Assembly (NCBI RefSeq): GCF_014384795.1
Contig: NZ_JACRSR010000001.1
Location: 1,153,823-1,217,822 of the forward strand
DNA from: Gehongia tenuis
GTDB taxonomy: Bacteria; Bacillota; Clostridia; Christensenellales; NSJ-53
DNA: 64,000 nucleotides
Direction of reading: 5' to 3'
Within the stretch, counting starts at the first letter, position 1. Every line of letters starts with the position of its first letter. Under the pieces are notes generated by a model, which was not told the origin of the DNA, did no database searches, and was given only the letters and a program-made list of their open reading frames with translations. The position numbers and the translations under genes are program-made. This document shows, one piece after another, positions 25,608 to 34,753 of this stretch.

Positions 25608-26489
25608 CTATTCCCCCTGATAGATTTCCCGATTGCTCTCCTTTTGCATATCCCGATGGATCAGATTGGTATGGTAACCGCTTTGCTTGAGCGCGTCCGC
25701 CAGGCGGCTGGCGATGGCAACCGAACGATGCTTCCCGCCCGTGCAGCCGATACCCACCACCAAACGGGTCTTGCCCTCCTTGATGTAAAAAGGGATCAGA
25801 AAGGTCAAAAGCCTTTTCAAATGGCCCATGAATTCCGCCGCCTCCGGAAAGGAAAAGACATAATCCTGCACCTCCTTCGAGGTGCCGTTCAGGTTTCTAA
25901 GCTTTTCAATATAATACGGATTGGGCAAAAACCTCACGTCAAAGACCAGATCGGCATCGAGGGGCAGCCCCCGCTTGAAACCAAAGGAGACCACCTGCAC
26001 CGCCATGCCCTGACGGGTATCTCCCTGAAAGATCTTGTAAAGAACCTCCTTGAGCTGGCTTGTCCGAAGGGTGGTTGTATCCAGGATATAATCCGCCCGG
26101 TCCCGAAGGATGGAAAGCATCTGCCGCTCCTTATGAATGGCTTCCTCCAAGGTGCCTTCCTGGTTCAGAGGATGGGTGCGCCGGGATTCCTTGTAGCGCT
26201 GGATCAAAACGGCATCATCGGCGTCAAGATAAAGAATCTCCATGCTCTCCACATTGGCCCGCAGAATTTCCAAAGTGTCTCCCAGGGTGTCAAAAAATTC
26301 GGCGCCCCGGATGTCCACCACCACGGCAACCTGCTGCACATCATCTTTCGTCTGGGCGCACAGCTCCACAAACTTGGTGAGCAGCATGGGCGGGAGGTTA
26401 TCCATACAGAAAAAGCCCATATCCTCCAAACAGCGGAGCACCTGGGTCTTGCCCGCACCAGAAACACCGGTCACCACCACAAACTTCAT
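25608..26489 (-). CDS. rapZ: RNase adapter RapZ (P-loop ATPase)
   Basis: A 293-residue RapZ/YvcJ protein. Walker A is VTGVSGAGKTQVLRCLEDMG at residues 5-24; the family core reads FEILYLDADDAVLIQRYKESRRTHPL-like (MEILYLDADD...), and the conserved C-terminal domain has IGCTGGKHRSVAIASRLAD. In enteric bacteria it controls glmS mRNA through small RNAs; in Firmicutes it is linked to envelope and nucleotide sensing. GGAGG lies ten bases upstream of the ATG. It sits between murB (13-base gap) and whiA. Confidence 0.96.
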   Translation of the reverse strand: MKFVVVTGVSGAGKTQVLRCLEDMGFFCMDNLPPMLLTKFVELCAQTKDDVQQVAVVVDIRGAEFFDTLGDTLEILRANVESMEILYLDADDAVLIQRYKESRRTHPLNQEGTLEEAIHKERQMLSILRDRADYILDTTTLRTSQLKEVLYKIFQGDTRQGMAVQVVSFGFKRGLPLDADLVFDVRFLPNPYYIEKLRNLNGTSKEVQDYVFSFPEAAEFMGHLKRLLTFLIPFYIKEGKTRLVVGIGCTGGKHRSVAIASRLADALKQSGYHTNLIHRDMQKESNREIYQGE

Positions 26490-26502
26490 CGATTCACCCC
26501 TC

Positions 26503-27417
26503 CTATGCTTCGCCTACCAAACGAACTTCCGGCTCCAACTCCACATCCATACGTTCCTTCACCGTTTGCCGTACCTTGGCTATAAGCCCCAGCACATCCT
26601 CGCAGCTTGCGTTTCCCACATTGACGATAAAGCCGGCGTGCTTATCGGACACCATGGCATCCCCCACCCGGGCTCCCTTGAGTCCGCAGGAATCGATCAG
26701 CGTACCCGCATAGTACCCAGTGGGCCGCTTGAAGGTGCTGCCCGCGCTGGGCTGGGTTAAGGGCTGCTTGAGCCGCCTTCTTTCATTCAAATCATTCATC
26801 ACCTGCGCGATGGCTTCCCGCTCCCCGGCGCGAAGCTCCATCTCCGCCGTCAGTACCACCCAAGGTTTCCTTTGAAAAACGCTGGTGCGGTAGCCCAGCT
26901 CCAGCTCCTGCGCCGCGACCGTTCTCACAGCGCCCGTCTCGTCCAGCACCGTTGCCTTTCTTACCACGTCCTTCATCTCGCCGCCGTAAGCGCCGGCATT
27001 CATGGTGAGCGCACCGCCCAAGGCACCGGGGATGCCGCTGGCAAACTCAAGGCCGGTCAGCCCCGCTTCCATAGCCTGCCGGGCAAGCTTCGCAAGGGAG
27101 GCCCCCGCCTGAGCCGAAAGCCAATTCTTCTCAATGTTGATATCGCCAAAATTTTCAGCGAGCTTGATCACAAGCCCGCGAATACCCTTGTCCCGGACCA
27201 GAAGGTTGGAGCCTTTGCCCATGACCATAACGGCCACATGCTGTGTTTTGCACAGCTGAAGGGCCGCACGGATCTCTTTCACCGATCCCGCCAGCATCAA
27301 GATATCGGCAGGCCCGCCGATGCAAAAGGAGGTGTGCTCCTTCATGGGTGCGTCCACGAGCAGCCGCTCCTCCGGCACCCATTTCTTCAGTTCCTCTTTC
27401 AAGGCCAATTTGGTCAT
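26503..27417 (-). CDS. murB: UDP-N-acetylenolpyruvoylglucosamine reductase
   Basis: A 304-residue type II MurB. It shows HTSFCIGGPADILM near residue 25, the FAD-binding VMGKGSNLLVRDKGIRGLVIKL, GIPGALGGALTMNAGAYGGEM, the YRTSVFQ tyrosine-arginine motif, the catalytic serine in AGSTFKRP, and the glutamate in PEVRLVGE at the very end. It makes UDP-MurNAc for peptidoglycan. ATG 27417 has AAGGAGG five bases upstream. First gene of murB-rapZ-whiA-crh. A promoter with a palindrome lies just upstream. Confidence 0.96.
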   Translation of the reverse strand: MTKLALKEELKKWVPEERLLVDAPMKEHTSFCIGGPADILMLAGSVKEIRAALQLCKTQHVAVMVMGKGSNLLVRDKGIRGLVIKLAENFGDINIEKNWLSAQAGASLAKLARQAMEAGLTGLEFASGIPGALGGALTMNAGAYGGEMKDVVRKATVLDETGAVRTVAAQELELGYRTSVFQRKPWVVLTAEMELRAGEREAIAQVMNDLNERRRLKQPLTQPSAGSTFKRPTGYYAGTLIDSCGLKGARVGDAMVSDKHAGFIVNVGNASCEDVLGLIAKVRQTVKERMDVELEPEVRLVGEA

Positions 27418-27444
27418 AGCGTCCTCCTTCAACAAACTATCTTT

Positions 27445-27473
27445 AGTTTACCGTAAACCGATCAATTTTACAA
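27445..27473 (-). promoter_or_regulatory. Probable murB promoter with palindrome
   Basis: TTGTAA, 17 bases, TAAACT on the minus strand. A palindrome GTTTAC-C-GTAAAC (27446-27458) covers the -10 and could be a regulator site. Confidence 0.5.
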
Positions 27474-27476
27474 CGG

Positions 27477-28616
27477 TCAGGGCAGCCAGCGGTTTAGGCC
27501 GTCCATATCGCCCTGCAGTACCTTGACAGCAGCCTGCACAAATTCTTCCTTCTCTTTTTGGTCCATGAAGGGCGATAATATTTTCAGATTCTGACCTTCC
27601 AGCGGATACAGCCAGCTCTCCGGCTCATACGCGGATTCATCCAGCGCCCGCACCGGAAACGCGCCCGCGGCAGTGATACCCTTCTGTGCCCGTTCATCCA
27701 CCACCTGACCCACAAACTTTGCGCACATCTCGCTTCTTTTGGTATCATCGCCCCGCACCACACCCATATACTGCACCATGTCCGTATAGCAGGGTCCATT
27801 ACCCACAGGGAGGCTGAGAGCGAGAGGCAGCTCGCCGTCCTCCGCTTTTTTACGGAGCTTGGCCCCATCGTTCAAAGTGCCCACATAATAAGCGCTGTTT
27901 CCTTTGGCAAAGGCCGAATAGGCGTCCGTCATAGACAGCAGTGTGCCGTCCGCCCCCTCCAAAATCTCCGGCCCGCCTCCCCCCGCAAGGACGAGAGCCA
28001 GATAGGGCATCCGCAATCCGCCGCTGCCAAGAGCGATCCCTGTGACGCGCTGCTGCTCACTGCCTTTGCCCCGGTCCATGGAGAGGTCGGCAAGGCTCTG
28101 TGCAAAATTCTCTCCATCTTCGGGAAGTGTGGACGCCAAGGAGGTATTGCGGCACAAGACATAGGTGCCATAGGCGTATGGAATGGCATATTGGGTGCCC
28201 TGGTAGGCGCCAAGTCCGGCAAATTCACTTTTAAGACCGTTTGCGCCGGATAAAGGCCACAGCTTCTCCCGTGGGTCCTTCAAGGTGCCCGTGGAAAAGG
28301 ACAGCAGATCGGCGTTTTGCAGGAGTTCCTCGGAAAAGTTCTCCCCGGTGACCACCGTCATCTCAATGAATACCTTGGGATTGTTTTTTTCAAATCTTGC
28401 GATCTGCTCCTTCAGAAAATTCTCCAGGGAAACTCCGCCCTGCCAGTCCCGTACATGGAGCAGCCGGATCACGCCCGTCCATTCCGGAAGCTCCGTTTTG
28501 ATTTCCGCCGGATCCTCCCCCGAGAAGCTGGCCTTCAGGATGGGCGGCATCCCAATCAGAAACGCCAATATGAAAATTGCCCATAAAAATAGAGGCAAAG
28601 GTTTCTTTTTCGCCAT
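27477..28616 (-). CDS. Membrane-anchored solute-binding-like protein
   Basis: A 379-residue protein with an N-terminal hydrophobic segment (about residues 8-28, LPLFLWAIFILAFLIGMPPIL) and then a family 1 solute-binding-like body: VIRLLHVRDWQGGVSLENFLKEQIARFEKNNPKVFIEM and GTQYAIPYAYGTYVLCRN. There is no lipobox cysteine, so it is probably held by an uncleaved anchor or is secreted. No ABC permease or ATPase is nearby. It lies 56 bases after glucokinase, at the end of the hprK-glcK stretch. A sensory or wall-associated role is possible; function not assigned. Confidence 0.75.
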   Translation of the reverse strand: MAKKKPLPLFLWAIFILAFLIGMPPILKASFSGEDPAEIKTELPEWTGVIRLLHVRDWQGGVSLENFLKEQIARFEKNNPKVFIEMTVVTGENFSEELLQNADLLSFSTGTLKDPREKLWPLSGANGLKSEFAGLGAYQGTQYAIPYAYGTYVLCRNTSLASTLPEDGENFAQSLADLSMDRGKGSEQQRVTGIALGSGGLRMPYLALVLAGGGGPEILEGADGTLLSMTDAYSAFAKGNSAYYVGTLNDGAKLRKKAEDGELPLALSLPVGNGPCYTDMVQYMGVVRGDDTKRSEMCAKFVGQVVDERAQKGITAAGAFPVRALDESAYEPESWLYPLEGQNLKILSPFMDQKEKEEFVQAAVKVLQGDMDGLNRWLP

Positions 28617-28672
28617 GCATCTGGCTCCTTTCCAACCTTTACCTCTATGCTATGTATGAAATTGTGAAGCTA

Positions 28673-29623
28673 TTACGCGATTACGCCCAGCATGGCGGCG
28701 CCCACGATACCGGCGTCGTTGCCCATCTCAGCCAGCTCGATTCTGGCATAGGGCAGATCCTTAAACATAACTTTCTCGGCCACCAGCTTGCGCAGGGGCT
28801 CCAGCAGGAACTCGCCCGCCTTCGAAACACCGCCGCCAATGGCGATCACTTCGGGATCGATGGAGTTGATCAGCGTCACAATACCGTCGGCCAGGTAGCT
28901 GATGAACTTGTTGAACACATCGATGGCCACAAAGTCCTTCGCCTTCGCCGCATCAATCACGGTCTTTGCGGTGATATTGTTGATATCTCCGTCGACCATG
29001 GCGTTGATAAGACAGCTCGGGAATTCCACAGCAGCCATGCGGCCCCAGCGGATGAGGGCGGTTGCGGAGGAATAGCGCTCCCAGCAGCCATGGTTGCCGC
29101 AGTTGCACTGCAGGCCGTCCTTCTCAATAACGATGTGACCCAGCTCGGCGCCCACGCCATGGGTGCCGCTCCAGATCTTGCCGTTCAGGATGATGCCGCC
29201 GCCAAGACCGGTGCCCAGGGTGATGGTGATGGAGCTCTTCGCGCCCTTGCAGGCGCCGAACATCGCTTCCGCAAGGCCGGCTACATTGGCGTCGTTGTTG
29301 ATATAAACGGGTTTGTTCAACTGTGCCTTCAGCGTGGAGCAAACGGGAACATTGTACCACCTGAGGTTGTTGGCAAACACGATGTCGCCCGTTTCAGGAT
29401 CGGCCACGCCCGGAGCGCCTACGCCCACGGAAGCCACGTCGTCCATGGTAAAACCGGCGTTCTCCACGGCCTTGACGACCACATCGCCCATATCCTTCAG
29501 AACTTCCGCATAGGGCCGCTCCGCCATGGTGGGGGTTTCAGCCTTACCCAGAATCTTGCCGTCCTTGTCCACCACGCCGGCGACAATGTTCGTTCCGCCC
29601 AAATCGATGCCTACATAGACCAT
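28673..29623 (-). CDS. glcK: ROK-family glucokinase
   Basis: A 316-residue ROK kinase. The ATP-phosphate loop is VGIDLGGTNIVAGVVDKDG at the N-terminus; the middle holds GTGLGGGIILNGKIWSGTHGVGAELGH; the zinc-binding cysteines are CNCGNHGCWE; the C-terminal part has AIGGGVSKAGEFLLEPL. It phosphorylates glucose taken up without PTS phosphorylation. It lies six bases after hprK, so carbon-regulator and sugar-entry functions are co-transcribed. GGAGG precedes the ATG by about ten bases. Confidence 0.93.
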   Translation of the reverse strand: MVYVGIDLGGTNIVAGVVDKDGKILGKAETPTMAERPYAEVLKDMGDVVVKAVENAGFTMDDVASVGVGAPGVADPETGDIVFANNLRWYNVPVCSTLKAQLNKPVYINNDANVAGLAEAMFGACKGAKSSITITLGTGLGGGIILNGKIWSGTHGVGAELGHIVIEKDGLQCNCGNHGCWERYSSATALIRWGRMAAVEFPSCLINAMVDGDINNITAKTVIDAAKAKDFVAIDVFNKFISYLADGIVTLINSIDPEVIAIGGGVSKAGEFLLEPLRKLVAEKVMFKDLPYARIELAEMGNDAGIVGAAMLGVIA

Positions 29624-29629
29624 TTTTTC

Positions 29630-30571
29630 TCAGCCTCCATATTCTTCTTCTCGTTTTTGTATTTCAGCCGTCAGACGGCGCGTAATCTCCGCCGCGGCAT
29701 TATACCCCCTTCGCTTGAGGCGGTAGTTCATCGCTGCCACCTCCACGATAATCGCCAGATTCCGACCGGGCATGACCGGAAGCGTGATGGTAGGAACCTC
29801 CACCTCCAGCATCTCCATGGTTTCGTCGCCAAAATCCAGCCGGTCATAGACCTTGCCCTGGACCCACTGCTCCAAGCAGATGATGATATCGATGGTTTTA
29901 TGGCCGATCACCGCGCCCACACCGAACATTTCCTGGACGTTGATGATGCCGATACCGCGAATCTCCATAAAAAATTTCACGATATCCGGTGCCTTGCCCA
30001 CCAATTTGTTCTCGCCGACTTTGGTGATATCGATCACATCGTCGGCCACCAGCCGGTGGCCCCGTTTGACCAGCTCCAGTGCCGTTTCGCTCTTGCCGAT
30101 GCTGGATTCGCCCATCATGAGAATACCCACGCCGTACACGTCCACCAAAACACCGTGACGGGTAATTTGGGGTGCCAGCAGATTTTCCAGATAGTGCGTG
30201 ATCTTGTTGATGGCTTTGGTGGTCACAAGATCGGTCCCAAGAACCACCCGCTGATACTGTCGCGCCGAATCCAGCAGCACATCGGGAGGCTTCTGTCCCC
30301 GGCTGATAATGAGGCAGGGTATCTCATAGCTAAAATAGCGGTCCAGCACCGATTCCTGATCAGCGGCGTGCATTTCCGCCAGATAACTCAGTTCGCTTTT
30401 GCCCATGATCTGCACACGGGTCTTGGAAAAGTAGCTGAAATAGCCGGTAAGCTGTAAACCCGGGCGATTGATATCATCACTGATCAGCGTCAGTGTATGA
30501 ACGTCCGGCGGCGCATAAATAATTTTTAAATCGAGAGCTTTGACAAACTCCGTCAGCGCAATGATGGCCAT
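29630..30571 (-). CDS. hprK: HPr kinase/phosphorylase
   Basis: A 313-residue HprK. The N-terminal domain begins IALTEFVKALDLKIIYAP; the kinase domain has the P-loop GESSIGKSETALELVKRGHRLVADD near residue 155, and the family signature EIRGIGIINVQEMFGVGAV. It phosphorylates serine-46 of HPr and Crh in response to glycolytic intermediates. The Crh-like protein encoded at 24383 is a likely target; a true PTS HPr is not in this window. AGGAG lies about six bases before the ATG. It is embedded between a HAD phosphatase and glucokinase. Confidence 0.96.
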   Translation of the reverse strand: MAIIALTEFVKALDLKIIYAPPDVHTLTLISDDINRPGLQLTGYFSYFSKTRVQIMGKSELSYLAEMHAADQESVLDRYFSYEIPCLIISRGQKPPDVLLDSARQYQRVVLGTDLVTTKAINKITHYLENLLAPQITRHGVLVDVYGVGILMMGESSIGKSETALELVKRGHRLVADDVIDITKVGENKLVGKAPDIVKFFMEIRGIGIINVQEMFGVGAVIGHKTIDIIICLEQWVQGKVYDRLDFGDETMEMLEVEVPTITLPVMPGRNLAIIVEVAAMNYRLKRRGYNAAAEITRRLTAEIQKREEEYGG

Positions 30572-30579
30572 TTCTTCTC

Positions 30580-31380
30580 CTATTGTTTCAGCATATATTT
30601 TCGAATAATGAAAGCCACACCATCCTCATCGTTGGTGGGCGCCACCACATCGGCCGCTTCCTTTACTGAAGCCGAAGCGTTTTCCATGGCCACGCCAAGA
30701 CCCGCCCAGCGGATCATGGAGATATCGTTGCGGCCATCCCCCACGGCGATTACATCGCTTTGTGAAACGCCCATGGTTTCCGCAAGAAAGCTGAGCGCCG
30801 CACCCTTGTGGGCCTCGTGGTGGGTGATCTCCAAGTATTCGGGTTCGGAAGTGGCCACCTGTAGCTTCCCGGCATAGCGTTCGGCAAGCTCCCTTCGGGC
30901 TTCGGAAATCCGGCTGGCCCTGTCCATGCAGAGAATCTTAAAGGGTTCCTCCGTAAGATGATCGAAGGCGCCTCGGCCCAGCGCCGTGCCCTTGATCCCG
31001 CTTTTCGCCTCATAATAGTCGGTGTGATTCGTTCTCTCCTCATAGAAAAGGCGCTCGTCCCAATACATCTGAATATAAAAATCCTTCTCACGGGCATAAG
31101 CGAGAATCTCCCTCGCCAGCTCCATAGGCACACATTTTCGGTAAAGCTCCTCGCCGCGGGTGCCCATCACACGAGCCCCCTGATAGGTAATCACTGGTGC
31201 GTTGAGCCCCATTGCTTCAAAGAAGGGTTGCACGGAGGCATACATCCGGCCGCTGGCCAGCACCACATGACATCCTGCCGCCATGGCATCCCCGAGCGCT
31301 TTGGCGTTGCCTTCGCTGACTTTTGTGTCGCCGTTCAGCAGCGTTCCGTCCATATCCATGGCAATGAGCCTGTATCCCAT
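30580..31380 (-). CDS. Cof-type HAD-IIB family phosphatase
   Basis: A 266-residue HAD hydrolase. Motif I is AMDMDGTLLNGD with both aspartates; motif II lies in HVVLASGRMYA; a type IIB cap domain follows; motif IV is VIAVGDGRNDISMIRWAGLGVAMENA near the C-terminus. Family members remove phosphate from sugar phosphates, flavin nucleotides or PLP; the substrate cannot be told. The ATG 31380 follows GGAGGGGGAG. It lies between uvrC and hprK in one direction of transcription. Confidence 0.92.
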   Translation of the reverse strand: MGYRLIAMDMDGTLLNGDTKVSEGNAKALGDAMAAGCHVVLASGRMYASVQPFFEAMGLNAPVITYQGARVMGTRGEELYRKCVPMELAREILAYAREKDFYIQMYWDERLFYEERTNHTDYYEAKSGIKGTALGRGAFDHLTEEPFKILCMDRASRISEARRELAERYAGKLQVATSEPEYLEITHHEAHKGAALSFLAETMGVSQSDVIAVGDGRNDISMIRWAGLGVAMENASASVKEAADVVAPTNDEDGVAFIIRKYMLKQ

Positions 31381-31444
31381 GGTTCTCCCCCTCCGATCTT
31401 TGTCCACCGATTATCATACAACAAAAGCCGCAAATTGAAAACCC

Positions 31445-33325
31445 TTACTCCATGCCTTCCCGAAAATAATGGTACACGTTCTCCGCCGCCGGTTTGCCGA
31501 GGCCGGGCACCTGGCAGAGTTCCTCCAAGGTTGCCTGCTGAATGGCCCGAAGGGTGCCGTAATGGTTCATAAGCAGAGTGCGTTTCTTGGGCCCGATGCC
31601 CGGCACTTCATCCAGCACCGACATGAGTCCGCTCTTGGTGCGCAGGGATCTGTGATAGGTGATGGCAAAGCGGTGGGCCTCGTCCCGAATCCGCTGCATG
31701 AGCTTCAGCGCCGGGGACGCCTTATCAAGGATGACCGGATCGTCCCGGTCCGGCAGGATGATCTCCTCAAAGCGCTTGGCAAGACCCACGGTAAAGATAT
31801 CCGCCGCGCCCGTCTCCTCCATGGCCCGCCTGGCGTAACCCAGCTGGCCTTTGCCGCCGTCGATCACCACGAGGTCGGGGAGATCGGAGAATTTTCCCTC
31901 CCACGGGTCCCGCCCCGCTTCCACAAGCTCCCTTTTCTCCGCGATGCCGCGGGTAAATCTGCGGGTGATCACCTCATACATGCTCAAAAAATCGTTGGGC
32001 CCCTCCACCTGCTTGATCCGAAAGCGCCGGTACTGCTTTTTGGCGGGCTTCCCCTCGATAAATACCACCATGGACGCCACGGAATTGGTGCCCTGAATAT
32101 TGGAGATATCATAGCACTCGATGCGCCGGGGCAGTTTGTCCATGACAAGAGCCGTCTTGAGGGCCGCCATGGCACCGTAGGTTTTCTCCTCCTCCATCTG
32201 CTGACGGGTGAGGTTTTTCTGCAGAATCTCGAGGGCATTGCTCTCCGCCATCTTCACCAGCCTAAGCTTCTCGCCCCGCCGCGGCCGGATGACTTCCACC
32301 ATGGAGCCCCGCTTCTCGGTGAGCCATGCCTCGAGCGCCCGTACACTCTCCCCCAGCTCCGCATTGACGTAAATCTTTTTAGGAACCACCGATGCATCGG
32401 CATAGAACTGGCCCAGGAAGGTGGCCATGATCTCCCCGTTATCCGAGTCGGAAGCGTTGTCCAAATGAAACTGTTCGGTACCAATGAGCTTGCCGCCCCG
32501 GATGAAGAACATCTCCACCATGGTCTGACCGCCCCACTGCGCCAGCGCCGCCACGTCCTCATCCACCATGCTGGTGAAGATGGCCTTCTGCCGCTGCACC
32601 ACCCGTTCCACCAGCTGAATCTTATCCCTTAGAATGGCCGCTCGCTCAAAGTTCAGACTCTCCGAAGCCTCGTTCATCTGGACTTTGAGTTCCTGAAGCA
32701 CCTCTTCAGGGTGCCCGGCCAGAAAATTCGCCACCTTTTTCATCATGGCCTTGTACTCCTCCGGCGAAACATTGCCGGTGCAGGGGCCCATGCAGCCCCC
32801 AATCTGATAGCTGAGGCAGGGCCGCTCCCTGCGCTCGATGGCCCGTGCGATATCCTTGTTGCAGGTGCGAACAGGAAAGATTTTCTTCAGCGCATCCATG
32901 ACCTCAAAGACCGAATGGGCCGCAATATACGGCCCATAATATTTGGCTTTGTCATTTTTAACCCTGCGGGTGATCTCCACCTTAGGAAAATCCTCATTCA
33001 TATCGATGCGCACATAGGGATAATGCTTGTCGTCCCGCAGCAGGATATTGTAGTGGGGCCGGTGGCGTTTGATAAGGTTGCATTCGAGAATTAGCGCCTC
33101 CAGCTCGCTGTCCACCAGGATGGTCTCAAAATCCTCTATATGCTCCACCATGGCGAGAACCTTGGGCGTATGGCCCTGGTTCGCATGAAAATACTGACGC
33201 ACCCGGTTCTTGAGGGACACGGCTTTGCCCACATAGATAATGGTGCCATCCTTATCCTTCATCAGATAAACGCCCGGATGGTCCGGAAGGTGCTTAAGTT
33301 TTTCTAAAATCCTTTCGTTTGGCAT
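31445..33325 (-). CDS. uvrC: Excinuclease ABC subunit C
   Basis: A 626-residue UvrC, full length. The GIY-YIG nuclease is at the N-terminus (HPGVYLMKDKDGTIIYVGKA), a cysteine-containing stretch follows (RPCLSYQIGGCMGPCTG), the UVR motif is near residue 205 (ASESLNFERAAILRDKIQ), the RNase H-like nuclease has ECYDISNIQGTNSVASMVVF, and two helix-hairpin-helix motifs end the protein. It makes the dual incision of nucleotide excision repair. The start is ten bases after the PBP stop, with GAGGGAG upstream. Confidence 0.97.
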   Translation of the reverse strand: MPNERILEKLKHLPDHPGVYLMKDKDGTIIYVGKAVSLKNRVRQYFHANQGHTPKVLAMVEHIEDFETILVDSELEALILECNLIKRHRPHYNILLRDDKHYPYVRIDMNEDFPKVEITRRVKNDKAKYYGPYIAAHSVFEVMDALKKIFPVRTCNKDIARAIERRERPCLSYQIGGCMGPCTGNVSPEEYKAMMKKVANFLAGHPEEVLQELKVQMNEASESLNFERAAILRDKIQLVERVVQRQKAIFTSMVDEDVAALAQWGGQTMVEMFFIRGGKLIGTEQFHLDNASDSDNGEIMATFLGQFYADASVVPKKIYVNAELGESVRALEAWLTEKRGSMVEVIRPRRGEKLRLVKMAESNALEILQKNLTRQQMEEEKTYGAMAALKTALVMDKLPRRIECYDISNIQGTNSVASMVVFIEGKPAKKQYRRFRIKQVEGPNDFLSMYEVITRRFTRGIAEKRELVEAGRDPWEGKFSDLPDLVVIDGGKGQLGYARRAMEETGAADIFTVGLAKRFEEIILPDRDDPVILDKASPALKLMQRIRDEAHRFAITYHRSLRTKSGLMSVLDEVPGIGPKKRTLLMNHYGTLRAIQQATLEELCQVPGLGKPAAENVYHYFREGME

Positions 33326-33334
33326 GTTCTCCCT

Positions 33335-34753
33335 CTAATAATCGGCCCGAATGGCCGCCGTAAAGACCGTCTTGGCCACCGGGGCCGCATAGGCGCCGCC
33401 GGTGCCCGCCTCCTCCAGAATGACCGCAATGGCCAGCGGATGATTGGGATCGTCCACAAAACCCACAAACCAGGAGTGCGCCTGCCGATCTCCGCCGATT
33501 TCCGCCGTACCCGTCTTGCCGCAGGCCTGAAACATGCGAAGAGCCGCTCCCGTACCGGTACCATTGTTCACCGTCTCCGCCATCATATCCTTCAAAATGG
33601 TTGCATTGGCACTGGACAGAACCCTTCTGAACTGGGTAGGCTGAACGCTCACCGCGGCCGCGCCCTGGTTGTTGATCACCTGCTTTAGAAGCTTGGGTTC
33701 CATCATCACGCCGTCGTTGGCCACGGCTCCGGCAATGAGGCACATGTGCAGCGGCGTCACCGTATCCTTGTTTTGGCCGATGGCGGACCATGCCATGAGG
33801 TTGGTGTCGCCATTGGGAAATTCCGCACGGCTGCGCACCACGGACATATCCTTGAACCAGAATTCCTCGTTGAAACCAAAGGTTTTGGCGGTCTTATCCA
33901 GCTGGCTGGCCGAAAGTTTGGTGGAAAGATCAGCATAGTAGGAGTTGCAGGAGTTGGCAAAGGCCTGCTTCAGCGTCTGATTGCCGTGCACCGTCTTGTT
34001 GTAGTCCACAATGGCGTTGCCGCCGAGAGTGATCTGGCCCTGGCAGTTGTAGGTGCCGTCATTCAGGATGTTTGGCAAATTCTCCAGCGCCGACGCCGTG
34101 GTCACGATCTTAAAGACCGAACCCGGCGGGTACTGGGACTGGATAGCCCGATTCAGGAACAGGCCGTCGGGCATGTCCTGACTTTCCAGGAGGGACGCAA
34201 CGTTGTAAGGATCAAAGGTCGGCTTGGAGACCATGGCCAAAACCTCACCGGTCTGGTAATTCATCAGCACCACGGCGCCGTTGTATTCGCCCATGGCCTC
34301 GTAGGCCGCGGCGGCAATGTTGGCGTCCACCGTCAAATACACATCGTTGCCTCTATTGGTGTTGGAGACAAAGTTCTGATAGACCTTGTCAAAGAAGTCC
34401 TCGTTCATGCCCAATAGGTACTGAGCGTGAAAATTCTCCGCGCCGGTTTGCACCTGTCCATAGTTGTCCCCCACCACATGGGCGTTGGCCTTGCGGATCG
34501 TGGCGCTGTCATTGTACACCCGGTCCTTATCCGAATCGGTGGTGGCAAGCACCATGCCATTGCGGTCCTTGATATCGCCGGCGATGATGTTTTTCTTCAC
34601 ACTGGCCAGCCGGGGATTGTAAGGATTGTTGAGCCATCTGGCACCGTAGGAATATACGGAATAAGAAAAATATCCCACCATGAATACAAAAGCAGCGATA
34701 AACAGGAAGGCAAGCCGCTTGATATTTCGTTTTACCTTGGTCATATTGTTCAT
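33335..34753 (-). CDS. Class B penicillin-binding protein (PbpA/FtsI-like transpeptidase)
   Basis: A 472-residue bitopic transpeptidase. One membrane segment lies at about residues 12-32. The transpeptidase domain has SxxK as PPGSVFK near 213, SxN as NSCNS, and KTG as CGKTGTAEIGG. The short dimerisation region and lack of PASTA repeats match the PbpA type that pairs with RodA-like polymerases in Actinobacteria and Clostridia. It cross-links new peptidoglycan. The ATG overlaps the stop of the RodA/FtsW gene by four bases, so a matched polymerase-transpeptidase pair is made together. Confidence 0.93.
   Translation of the reverse strand: MNNMTKVKRNIKRLAFLFIAAFVFMVGYFSYSVYSYGARWLNNPYNPRLASVKKNIIAGDIKDRNGMVLATTDSDKDRVYNDSATIRKANAHVVGDNYGQVQTGAENFHAQYLLGMNEDFFDKVYQNFVSNTNRGNDVYLTVDANIAAAAYEAMGEYNGAVVLMNYQTGEVLAMVSKPTFDPYNVASLLESQDMPDGLFLNRAIQSQYPPGSVFKIVTTASALENLPNILNDGTYNCQGQITLGGNAIVDYNKTVHGNQTLKQAFANSCNSYYADLSTKLSASQLDKTAKTFGFNEEFWFKDMSVVRSRAEFPNGDTNLMAWSAIGQNKDTVTPLHMCLIAGAVANDGVMMEPKLLKQVINNQGAAAVSVQPTQFRRVLSSANATILKDMMAETVNNGTGTGAALRMFQACGKTGTAEIGGDRQAHSWFVGFVDDPNHPLAIAVILEEAGTGGAYAAPVAKTVFTAAIRADY

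Noticed and set aside
28577..30457. 626-codon plus-strand frame
   Set aside because: Antisense to glcK and hprK, which carry clear catalytic motifs.
33654..33661. NotI recognition sequence GCGGCCGC as a functional site
   Set aside because: It lies inside the PBP coding sequence and one occurrence says nothing about avoidance or use.
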